Positions 57,920 to 64,000 of a stretch of 64,000 nucleotides of DNA are shown here, piece by piece. The stretch covers positions 1 through 64,000 of the forward strand of contig NZ_CAQI01000044.1 of the NCBI RefSeq assembly GCF_001046895.1, in the 5' to 3' direction. The position numbers were made by a program, and so were the translations under genes. The notes below the pieces were generated by a model. That model was not told where the DNA came from. It ran no database searches and saw nothing but the letters and a program-made list of their open reading frames with translations. Position 1 is the stretch's first letter, and the number at the start of each line of letters is the position of its first letter. The stretch comes from Pseudarthrobacter siccitolerans. Its GTDB lineage: Bacteria; Actinomycetota; Actinomycetes; Actinomycetales; Micrococcaceae.

Positions 57920-57934
57920 AGACCAAGCCTAGTG

Positions 57935-58768
57935 CTAGGCGCTGATGACACCGAAACCGAGAAGCAGGTACAGGGCGAGGCCCAGGAGGATCCGGTACCA
58001 GACAAACAGGCGGTAGCTGCGGGTGGAGACGAACTTCAGGAACCAGCCGATGATGACGTAGCCCACCACCAGGGCGATAACGGTGGCGAGGGCCGTTTCC
58101 GGCAGGCCGTAGGGGCCCGTGATGCCCTCTTTGGATACCGTTTTGTACAACTGGAAGAGTCCGCTGCCAAAAACGGCCGGAATGGCCAGCAGGAAGGAGT
58201 AGCGCGCGGCGGCTTCACGGGTATAGCCCATCAGGAGGCCGGCCGTTATAGTGCCGCCGGACCGGGACACGCCAGGGATCAGGGCCATGGCCTGCGCGAA
58301 GCCATAGAGAATGCCGTGCTTGTAGGTGAGATGGTTAAGGTCCCGCTTCTGCTTGCCAACCGCGTCTGCGACGGCCAGGAACAGGCCGAACACAATCAGC
58401 ATGGTGGCGACGATCCACATGCTTCGAAGCACGGACTCGATCTGGTCCTGGAACAGCAGGCCCAGGACGATGATGGGAAGGCTGCCCAGGATGACAAGCC
58501 AGCCCATCCGGGCGTCAGGGTCCTGCCGGGACACTTTTCCGGTGAGCGACCCGGCCCACGCCTTGACGATCCGGACGATGTCCCGCCAGAAGTAGATCAG
58601 CACCGCGGTTTCGGTTCCCAGTTGGGTGATGGCGGTGAAAGCCGCGCCCGGATCCTCGGCGTTGGGCAGGAATTGCCCCACAATCCTCAGGTGCGCACTT
58701 GATGAAATAGGAAGAAATTCGGTCAGTCCCTGCACAAGGCCCAGCAGGGCCGCCTCAAACCAGTTCAC
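57935..58768 (-). CDS. uppP: undecaprenyl-diphosphate phosphatase
   Basis: Integral membrane enzyme that recycles the lipid carrier for cell-wall synthesis and gives bacitracin tolerance. The 277-aa protein has about eight helices, the motif [13 protein letters not shown] near the N-terminus and [13 protein letters not shown] further on. GTG 58768 is preceded by TAGGGT 6 nt upstream, so leaderless. Its product works on the pool made by UppS, elsewhere in the window. It is divergent from the aldo/keto reductase. Confidence 0.95.
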   Translation of the reverse strand: MNWFEAALLGLVQGLTEFLPISSSAHLRIVGQFLPNAEDPGAAFTAITQLGTETAVLIYFWRDIVRIVKAWAGSLTGKVSRQDPDARMGWLVILGSLPIIVLGLLFQDQIESVLRSMWIVATMLIVFGLFLAVADAVGKQKRDLNHLTYKHGILYGFAQAMALIPGVSRSGGTITAGLLMGYTREAAARYSFLLAIPAVFGSGLFQLYKTVSKEGITGPYGLPETALATVIALVVGYVIIGWFLKFVSTRSYRLFVWYRILLGLALYLLLGFGVISA

Positions 58769-58819
58769 GCTAAGACCCTACGGCATGCCAGTGCTGCTTC
58801 TGCCCGTAAGCTTGCTGCT

Positions 58820-59755
58820 ATGCAGCAGCGTTACGTCGGCAACAGTGGATTGCGAGTCTCCGCCCTTTCCCTTGGCACCATGTCCTGGGCCGGCGAGACG
58901 GACGAACAGGACGCTTCGGAATTGCTGCGCACCTTCCTCAATGCCGGCGGCCGGCACGTTGACACGGCGGCGTCCTACGCGGACGGACGGTCCGAGGCGA
59001 TGATCGGTTCGCTGCTGGGCGACGTCGTGGCCCGCACCGAGATTTCCATTTCCACCAAGGCCGGAATGACGACGCCGGATGGCCGGCGGGGTGTGGACAC
59101 GTCCCGCAACGCTATGCTCAGCGGCCTTGAGGCCAGCCTGGCCAGGCTCGGCACCGACTATGTGGACGTCTGGTTCGCGCAGGCCTGGGACGGCAATGTG
59201 CCGTTGGACGAGACACTGTCCGCTTTGGAGTTTGCGGTGCGGACCGGCCGTGCCCGTTACGCCGGAGTCTCGAACTTCAACGGCTGGCAGACGGCCAAGG
59301 CTGCGGCGATCGCCGGGATTCCGCTGGTGGCTGCGCAGGCCGAATATTCGTTCCTGGAGCGGAAACCGGAGGCGGAGCTTATCCCCGCCGTCGAGGATGC
59401 CGGCCTGGGCCTTATGGCGTGGGCGCCGCTGGGCCGTGGTGTGCTGACCGGCAAGTACCGCGGCAGTATCCCGTCCGGTTCCCGCGGAGCGTCGGCGGCG
59501 GCAGCCGGCTACGTTGAACCGTACCTTGATGGCAAGGCATCCCGGACGGTCGAAGCCGTGTGCATGGCGGCGAAAGGGCTGGGCCGGACACCGCAGGATG
59601 TGTCCTTGAGCTGGCTTTTGTCGCAGCACGGGGTTTCCACCGCAATTGTCGGGCCCCGCACGCCAGCGCAGCTGAAGGAAATTCTGGATGCGCAGCTGAC
59701 ACCGCTGCCGCCCGAAATTGCCTGCGCCCTGGAAGACGCTTCAGCACTCAACTAG
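58820..59755 (+). CDS. aldo/keto reductase-like protein with altered catalytic His
   Basis: A 311-aa TIM-barrel protein of the aldo/keto reductase family. Catalytic Asp and Tyr are in VDTAASYADGRSE and Lys in SISTKAGMT. The fourth tetrad residue, normally His in a L-H-x-P/W-D segment, appears as Gln in VWFAQAWDGN. It could still act as a reductase or have a changed role. ATG 58820 follows TAAGCT (58807-58812) by 7 nt; TGCTGC-TAT-GCAGCA overlaps the start codon. Confidence 0.88.
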   Translation: MQQRYVGNSGLRVSALSLGTMSWAGETDEQDASELLRTFLNAGGRHVDTAASYADGRSEAMIGSLLGDVVARTEISISTKAGMTTPDGRRGVDTSRNAMLSGLEASLARLGTDYVDVWFAQAWDGNVPLDETLSALEFAVRTGRARYAGVSNFNGWQTAKAAAIAGIPLVAAQAEYSFLERKPEAELIPAVEDAGLGLMAWAPLGRGVLTGKYRGSIPSGSRGASAAAAGYVEPYLDGKASRTVEAVCMAAKGLGRTPQDVSLSWLLSQHGVSTAIVGPRTPAQLKEILDAQLTPLPPEIACALEDASALN

Positions 59756-59787
59756 GGCTTCGGCCGGACCATGGTGCGGCCTTTGTA

Positions 59788-60060
59788 TCAGAGGTTCCGG
59801 TCCTCGACGATTTCCAGGTCCTCGTCATCGACGTCGCTCTCTTCATCCTCTTCGTCCTCGTCATCAAAGACCTGGAGCGGGGTGACCTCGTTGTAGGCCT
59901 CGTAGAGGGCGTCCTCGTAGACTTCAAAGGCATCGGCAACAGCAAAAAAGGCCGCTTCGACGGAGGGATCTCCATCTCCGCGGCGGTTCGATGCTGCTAT
60001 AAGGTGTTCTTCCAAAGCGGTGGTCAAGGACTGAAGCGCGACACGCGGATCGATGCTCAT
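59788..60060 (-). CDS. conserved acidic protein, unknown function
   Basis: A 90-aa protein with a helical N-terminal half (ALQSLTTALEEHLIAASNRRG, VADAFEVYEDALYEAY) and a highly acidic tail rich in Asp and Glu (DDEDEEDEESDVDDED). Relatives have been labelled primosomal protein without basis I can see. ATG 60060 follows TAACGT (complement of 60067-60072) by 6 nt. It is divergent from the DUF5703 gene; the shared interval is about 40 nt. Confidence 0.8.
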   Translation of the reverse strand: MSIDPRVALQSLTTALEEHLIAASNRRGDGDPSVEAAFFAVADAFEVYEDALYEAYNEVTPLQVFDDEDEEDEESDVDDEDLEIVEDRNL

Positions 60061-60100
60061 GACTTCACGTTAGCCGGAAAAGGACGAAAATGGAGAGCAA

Positions 60101-60334
60101 ATGAAGGAACAATTTCTCACCAGCTCGGTCCAGCGGGAACGGGACTATGCGAAGCAGTACGAGTACCTCGTACTGACGGTCAGCCCTGTGGATTCACTGC
60201 ACGAAGCACGGCGCCGCCTGGTGGAACACTCCGAATACGGCAAGTGGGAGCTGGAGCGCAGCAAGCTGTATCTGGGCGGAGGCAGGCGGTTCTGGCTCCG
60301 TCGCCGGGTTATGCAGGTCCAGCGGACCGTCTAG
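60101..60334 (+). CDS. DUF5703 family protein
   Basis: A small conserved actinobacterial protein of 77 aa, function unknown: basic, with the dense aromatic-basic segment YEYLVLTVSPVDSLHEARRRL and ending RRFWLRRRVMQVQRTV. GGAG precedes the ATG. Its stop lies at the first copy of a 16-bp direct repeat whose second copy holds the stop of the convergent acyl-CoA dehydrogenase-like gene. Confidence 0.85.
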   Translation: MKEQFLTSSVQRERDYAKQYEYLVLTVSPVDSLHEARRRLVEHSEYGKWELERSKLYLGGGRRFWLRRRVMQVQRTV

Positions 60335-60361
60335 GAAACACCTGCCCAGCGGACCGTCTAG
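60319..60361. repeat. 16-bp direct repeat at the junction of two convergent genes
   Basis: CCAGCGGACCGTCTAG occurs at 60319-60334 and again at 60346-60361, 27 bp apart. The first copy ends the DUF5703 gene (TAG) and the second contains the reverse-strand stop of the next gene. It looks like a small tandem duplication. Confidence 0.8.
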
Positions 60362-61518
60362 TCCTCCAGCGGCCCCAGCCAGGCGGTGGCTACCGTGTTG
60401 TGGGCCGATTCGTCGTCGGACGGGTGGAACATGCCCGCCAGGACGTCCCGGTACAGCCGCTCGAGCTCGGAGCCGCGGAAGTAGCTTGATCCCCCGCTCA
60501 CCCGGACGGCCAGGTCCACCACGCGCCGTGCGGTTTCGGTGGCATTCACTTTCAGGCCCACGAGCTTGGGGACCCACTGCGGGCCGTGGTCTGCGAGGCT
60601 GTCGACGTCGGCCGTGACCGTTGCCAGCTGCGGGTAGAGGTTGTCCATGGCCATCGCCGCGTCCGCGACTTTCCAGCGGATGTCCGGGTCCTGCGCGTAG
60701 CTGCGTCCGGCGTTCTTGAACGAGGTACGCCGTTTGACGGCCTCCACCCCCACCGCCAGCGCACGCTCCCCCACGCCGGTGTAGACGGCGGCCAGAAGCG
60801 TCTCGAAGCACGCGAAGATGGCGAAGATCAGGGGATCCCGGTTGGGACCCACGGGGAGCAGGCGGAAGATCCGCTCTGCCGGGACTTCAACGCCTTCCAG
60901 GACCGTGGTGTTGGACTGGCTGGCGCGCATCCCGAGTGTGTCCCAGTCGTCAAGGATCCGGTAGCCCGGCGTTTCCCGGGTGATAAAACCGTGGACGAGT
61001 TCGCCGTCGCCGTCCCTGCCGGATGGATCCTTCCCGAAGATCCCCAGCCTGGTCCAGGCCGGCGACAGGCTGGTAAAGATCTTGGTTCCCGTGAAGGCGT
61101 AGCCGCCGCCGGGCAGTGGCTCCGCCATGGTGCGGGAGTCGAAGAGGACCGAGTCGTTGCCTGCTTCGGAATTGCCGAAGGCGAAGATTTCACCGGCGGC
61201 CGCTTCCTTCAGGACGAAGTCCAGTGATGTGTCCCCGCGCATGCCGAGGACCTGCGCGACGCCGGTCCATACCAGGTGCATGTTCACCGCCAGGGCCGTG
61301 GCGGGGGCAGCCGTTGCCAGCCTCCGCTGGCACTGCGCCGCCGCCGCGAGCCCCAGTCCCTTGCCGCCGTCGTCCGTGGGGACAAAAAGCTTCAGGTAAC
61401 CGGCCTCCACCAGCTCCAGCAGATCCTCGTGGAAGAAAGTGTTGTGCTGGTCGTAGCCGGCGGCGCGGGCGCGGATCCGATCCAGCAGTTCCTCCGGCAG
61501 GACGTCTTCCGGGGTCAT
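60358..61518 (-). CDS. acyl-CoA dehydrogenase family protein
   Basis: A 386-aa flavoprotein of the acyl-CoA dehydrogenase fold: helical N-terminal domain (VLPEELLDRIRARAAGYDQ), FAD-contact strand (FAFGNSEAGNDSVLF, FTGTKIFTSLSPAW), and C-terminal helices. The usual catalytic Glu position is not evident, so it may be a related oxygenase or desulfurisation-type flavoenzyme (DszC/HpaB-like) rather than a true dehydrogenase. AGAAGG precedes the ATG. It is followed by an M20 peptidase gene on the same strand, 10 nt away. Confidence 0.85.
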   Translation of the reverse strand: MTPEDVLPEELLDRIRARAAGYDQHNTFFHEDLLELVEAGYLKLFVPTDDGGKGLGLAAAAQCQRRLATAAPATALAVNMHLVWTGVAQVLGMRGDTSLDFVLKEAAAGEIFAFGNSEAGNDSVLFDSRTMAEPLPGGGYAFTGTKIFTSLSPAWTRLGIFGKDPSGRDGDGELVHGFITRETPGYRILDDWDTLGMRASQSNTTVLEGVEVPAERIFRLLPVGPNRDPLIFAIFACFETLLAAVYTGVGERALAVGVEAVKRRTSFKNAGRSYAQDPDIRWKVADAAMAMDNLYPQLATVTADVDSLADHGPQWVPKLVGLKVNATETARRVVDLAVRVSGGSSYFRGSELERLYRDVLAGMFHPSDDESAHNTVATAWLGPLED

Positions 61519-61528
61519 GGCCGCCTTC

Positions 61529-62833
61529 TCAGTAGTTGGTGAGCAGGGTGTTGAGCACCCTGGCGCCGAACTTGAGCGAGTCCGCGGGGACGCGTTCGTC
61601 CACCCCGTGGAACATGCCGGTGAAGTCCAGCTCGTCCGGGAGCATCAGCGGTGCGAAGCCGTAGCCGGTGATGCCGAGCCGGCTGAGGGACTTGTTGTCC
61701 GTGCCGCCGGAGAGCGTGTACGGCAGGACCTTTGCGCCGGGATCTTCCGAGTGCAGGGCGTCGATCATGGAGTCCACGAGGTTGCCGGCGAAGGGAACTT
61801 CGAGGGAGACATCGTTATGGACGTAGCTCACATCCACGCCGGTTCCCGCCAGTTCCCGCACGATTTCCAGGACGTGCTCCTGCTGGCCCGGCAGGGTGCG
61901 GCAGTCGATGAGCGCCTCCGCGGATTCCGGGATGACGTTGTGCTTGTAGCCGCCCTTGAGCAGCGTGGGGTTGGTGGTGTTCTGCAGCGTGGCGCCAACG
62001 AAACGGGATACGGTGCCCAGCTGGTCCAGCAGGAGGTCCGGATTGTCGGCGTCGAACTCCACTCCCGTGAGTTCGGTCACGCCGTCCAGGAACTGCCGGG
62101 TGGTGGGGGTCAGTTCGATGGGCCACTTGTATTGGCCGACCCGGGTCACTGCGGCCGCCAGGCGGGTGACAGCGTTGTCCGTGCTGATCTGGGAACCGTG
62201 GCCGGCCCTGCCGTGCGCTACCAGGCGCAGCCAGGAGATACCCTTCTCCGCGGTCTGGAGCAGATACGTGCGCTGCCCCCCGATGGTTGCCGAGAATCCG
62301 CCAACCTCGGAAATTGCCTCCGTGGCGCCCTCGAACAGTTCGGGCCGCTTGTCCACCGCATACCGGGCACCGAGGGCTCCACCGGCCTCCTCGTCTGCGA
62401 AGAAGGCGAAGATGATGTCCCGCTTGGGCTTCTTGCCGGTCCGGGCAAAGCTCCGCAGGACCGAAAGAATCATGGCGTCCATGTCCTTCATGTCCACGGC
62501 GCCCCGGCCCCAGATGAGCCCGTCCTTCAGTTCGGCTCCGAACGGGTCCACGGACCACTGGTCCTGGAGCGCGGGAACCACATCGAGGTGGCCGTGCACT
62601 ACCAGGGCGCTGGCGGAAGGATCCTGGCCGGCCATCCTGGTCACAACATTCGCCCGCCCGGGAGCAGACTCGAAGATCTCGGCATCCATGCCGACTTCTT
62701 CAATGAGCCCGGCTGCGTACTCAGCGGCTGCCCGCTCACCCGGCCCCGACCCGTCACCGTAGTTTGAGGTGTCTATCCGGATGAGCTCCTGGCAGATACG
62801 GACAACTTCATCCTCGGGCAGGACATCAGGCAT
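61529..62833 (-). CDS. M20/M25/M40 family metallopeptidase
   Basis: A 434-aa two-zinc hydrolase (ArgE/DapE/carboxypeptidase type). Metal-site motifs are ALVVHGHLDVVPA, WGRGAVDMKDMDA and FFADEEAGG. Substrate unknown; many relatives act on N-acyl amino acids or dipeptides. GAGGAG lies 7 nt before ATG 62833, deciding the start over an ATG 15 nt upstream. The gene is upstream of the acyl-CoA dehydrogenase-like gene in one likely transcript. No signal peptide is seen. Confidence 0.92.
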   Translation of the reverse strand: MPDVLPEDEVVRICQELIRIDTSNYGDGSGPGERAAAEYAAGLIEEVGMDAEIFESAPGRANVVTRMAGQDPSASALVVHGHLDVVPALQDQWSVDPFGAELKDGLIWGRGAVDMKDMDAMILSVLRSFARTGKKPKRDIIFAFFADEEAGGALGARYAVDKRPELFEGATEAISEVGGFSATIGGQRTYLLQTAEKGISWLRLVAHGRAGHGSQISTDNAVTRLAAAVTRVGQYKWPIELTPTTRQFLDGVTELTGVEFDADNPDLLLDQLGTVSRFVGATLQNTTNPTLLKGGYKHNVIPESAEALIDCRTLPGQQEHVLEIVRELAGTGVDVSYVHNDVSLEVPFAGNLVDSMIDALHSEDPGAKVLPYTLSGGTDNKSLSRLGITGYGFAPLMLPDELDFTGMFHGVDERVPADSLKFGARVLNTLLTNY

Positions 62834-63005
62834 GTGAAAGCTCCTCACTTGGAAATGACAGGTGGAACACAGCGCCGGTTCGCTGCCCTCAGCCTACCCA
62901 TGTGGCCCGATTCGTTGTTCCCGAAAAGTCGTGTTAGAGTTTTTCTCGCTGCTTCGGAGAGATGCGAAACGCTGAAAGGCGGAAACGGTTCCCGAAATAC
63001 CACCT

Positions 63006-63088
63006 GCGCGGGTGGCGGAATGGCAGACGCGCTAGCTTGAGGTGCTAGTCCTCGAAAGGGGGTGGGGGTTCAAGTCCCCCTCCGCGCA
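63006..63088 (+). tRNA. tRNA-Leu (anticodon GAG)
   Basis: 83-nt tRNA gene: acceptor GCGCGGG with TCCGCGC, anticodon arm CTAGC-TTGAGGT-GCTAG with anticodon GAG, long variable arm typical of leucine tRNA, and T arm GGGGG-TTCAAGT-CCCCC. The CCA end is not encoded. It reads CTC and CTT codons. A TAGAGT at 62935-62940 may be its -10. Strong terminator follows. Confidence 0.97.
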
Positions 63089-63094
63089 CAAACG

Positions 63095-63138
63095 GAAGCC
63101 CCGGAAAATCATTGATTTTCCGGGGCTTCTTTGTTTTT
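63095..63138 (+). terminator. Rho-independent terminator after tRNA-Leu
   Basis: A 17-bp perfect stem (63095-63111 with 63113-63129) followed by TTTGTTTTT. Confidence 0.93.
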
Positions 63139-63226
63139 GGGCGCTGCTCCCCCGCTGCTTGCCATGCGCGGGCTGTGTGAGATGTCCCACTCTTTCAGCC
63201 GGCAGGTGCCGAACTAAGCTGGGTCG

Positions 63227-63676
63227 GTGAACACCACCACACCACCGCCAGGTCCCGTCCATGTCACGTTGGACAGCGGACCAGCCGAGTGGTGGCAGAT
63301 CGTTGCCGCCCTGGGTCCGCTGGCCGTGGTGCTCGGCGCCCTGCTGGCGGCCTTTATAGGGTGGAATACGCTTCGGCAGCGGACGGTCGCTGATGATCGG
63401 GCCTTACGGCAAAAAGCCGAAGCGGACAGCCGTGCCGAATGGTGGCGCAGGGCCCAGTGGGCCCTGGAGGCATCGGTGGACAGCAAACCCGAGAAACAGG
63501 ACATTGGCCTCGCGGTGCTGGAGCTGCTTAGCACCAGCAATCTTGCCGGACCGGAAGAGGCCCAAATCATTGCAGAAGCCTGGACCCGGCCCTTGGCCAA
63601 CGGAGAGGCCACACTGGACCTGTTGCCTCCGTTGCCGGACAATGAAGTGGACGAGGACCCGAAGGAGGATCGATGA
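63227..63676 (+). CDS. hypothetical protein with one membrane helix
   Basis: A 149-aa protein with a single helix (VAALGPLAVVLGALLAAFIGW) about residues 26-46, then a basic, helical stretch (RQRTVADDRALRQKAEADSR) and an acidic C-terminus (DNEVDEDPKEDR). No family is recognised. GTG 63227 follows TAAGCT (63215-63220) by 6 nt, so leaderless. The next small gene overlaps its stop (ATGA), so the two form an operon. It follows tRNA-Leu but no integrase is near. Confidence 0.8.
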   Translation: MNTTTPPPGPVHVTLDSGPAEWWQIVAALGPLAVVLGALLAAFIGWNTLRQRTVADDRALRQKAEADSRAEWWRRAQWALEASVDSKPEKQDIGLAVLELLSTSNLAGPEEAQIIAEAWTRPLANGEATLDLLPPLPDNEVDEDPKEDR

Positions 63677-63843
63677 GTGCAGTAGCGGAAAAGAAAACGT
63701 CAGACGGCGAGCAGAAGCCTTACGTCTCGCCCGCGCAGGAACGCGTCATCGTCCGGGCCGCCCGCCTTCGTCTCTCAACTGATAAGAAGCAAGGCCTCGA
63801 GTCCCCCGCGTGGGTCAAGAAAATCGCCAAGCGCCCGTTATGA
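63673..63843 (+). CDS. small basic hypothetical protein, 56 aa
   Basis: A 56-aa frame (SAVAEKKTSDGEQKPYVSPA...VKKIAKRPL) rich in Lys and Arg, with no membrane segment. It starts at an ATG that overlaps the previous stop (ATGA) and has GAAGGAGG upstream, so it is probably translated. Function unknown; it may be a small accessory to the membrane protein before it. Confidence 0.75.
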   Translation: MSAVAEKKTSDGEQKPYVSPAQERVIVRAARLRLSTDKKQGLESPAWVKKIAKRPL

Positions 63844-63906
63844 CATAACAGCTTCCCGGCGGAGTTTTCCGGGCGGCCTGCGTTCCTCGACCTTGCCGGG
63901 CTTCAG

Positions 63907-64000
63907 TTAGTCCTGCCGCCCCATTCCGGGATACACGCGCACAAAGTCGATCTTGTTGCCTGAGCCCGTCTTCTTCCGGGGCCCCCGCTGGAAGCCTTTA
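63907..64000 (-). CDS. 3' end of an unrecognised minus-strand gene
   Basis: Read from the right edge, 30 codons end at TAA (complement of 63907-63909) with ...NKIDFVRVYPGMGRQD. The codons are high in GC at third positions, as in real genes here. The segment DFVRVYP resembles ends of some beta-sandwich glycosidases (GH16-like) but is too short to call. It converges on the small gene at 63673; the gap has no clear terminator. Confidence 0.45.
   Translation of the reverse strand, partial: KGFQRGPRKKTGSGNKIDFVRVYPGMGRQD

Noticed and set aside
63006..63088. tRNA-Leu as a possible integration site of a mobile element
   Set aside because: No integrase, direct repeat of the tRNA end or change in base composition is seen nearby.

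Overview
The window looks like chromosomal DNA of a high-GC Gram-positive actinobacterium of the Arthrobacter/Pseudarthrobacter type (Micrococcaceae). The evidence is the full Pup-proteasome locus with a naturally fused PafBC regulator, the mycothiol ligase mshC, RbpA, the actinobacterial bcc-aa3 respiratory genes (qcrCAB, ctaCDEF), many GTG and some TTG starts, and many genes whose -10 box lies only 6-7 nt before the start codon (leaderless mRNAs). I see no insertion sequence, prophage, integrase or CRISPR array. Identifications rest on recognised motifs and family knowledge; no database search was run.

Layout. 1-10 kb: an M13 metallopeptidase (cut by the left edge), leuA with a leucine-rich leader peptide, recO-uppS, an alpha/beta hydrolase, pyrD, a DUF3043 membrane protein and an M20 dipeptidase. 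10-20 kb: erpA and the aerobic respiratory chain, ctaC-ctaD-ctaF on the plus strand and ctaE-qcrC-qcrA-qcrB on the minus strand. Between these two blocks sit ptsH (HPr) and a divergent DasR-like GntR regulator that share a dre-like operator. 19.8-23 kb: trpD, a stand-alone AsnC-type RAM domain, DUF3054 and two VOC-fold proteins. 22.7-27 kb: a putative extracellular polysaccharide module made of a deacetylase-glycosyltransferase fusion, a GH18-like lipoprotein and a second lipoprotein. 27.34 kb: a 28-bp sequence that matches the XerC/XerD dif site, next to a type III polyketide synthase-methyltransferase-flavoprotein operon (27.5-30.6 kb).

31-35 kb: peptide deformylase, an RlmA-type rRNA methyltransferase, an NfeD-stomatin pair and rbpA, which has a housekeeping promoter and a second promoter of the SigR/SigH type. 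35-44 kb (minus strand): polyprenol-phosphate mannosyltransferase, amidohydrolase, helY helicase, tatC-tatA, a small membrane protein and pafBC. 44-53.5 kb (minus strand): two FKBP prolyl isomerases, then pafA, prcA, prcB, pup, dop, arc/mpa and trmI. 53.5-63 kb: a site-2 protease with CBS domains, HAD phosphatase, PAC2 protein, mshC, uppP, aldo/keto reductase, two small conserved proteins, acyl-CoA dehydrogenase-like protein and an M20 peptidase. 63-64 kb: tRNA-Leu(GAG), two small hypothetical genes and the 3' end of an unrecognised minus-strand gene.

How the parts fit. The respiratory genes encode a cytochrome bc-aa3 supercomplex, with erpA a likely Fe-S supplier. The proteasome block tags (PafA), removes or prepares tags (Dop), unfolds (Arc/Mpa) and degrades (PrcAB) pupylated proteins. 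The accessory genes (polysaccharide module, polyketide operon) flank the candidate dif site, which would place this window at the replication terminus. From about 35 kb rightward nearly all genes are on the minus strand, as expected for one replichore; the left side is mixed.
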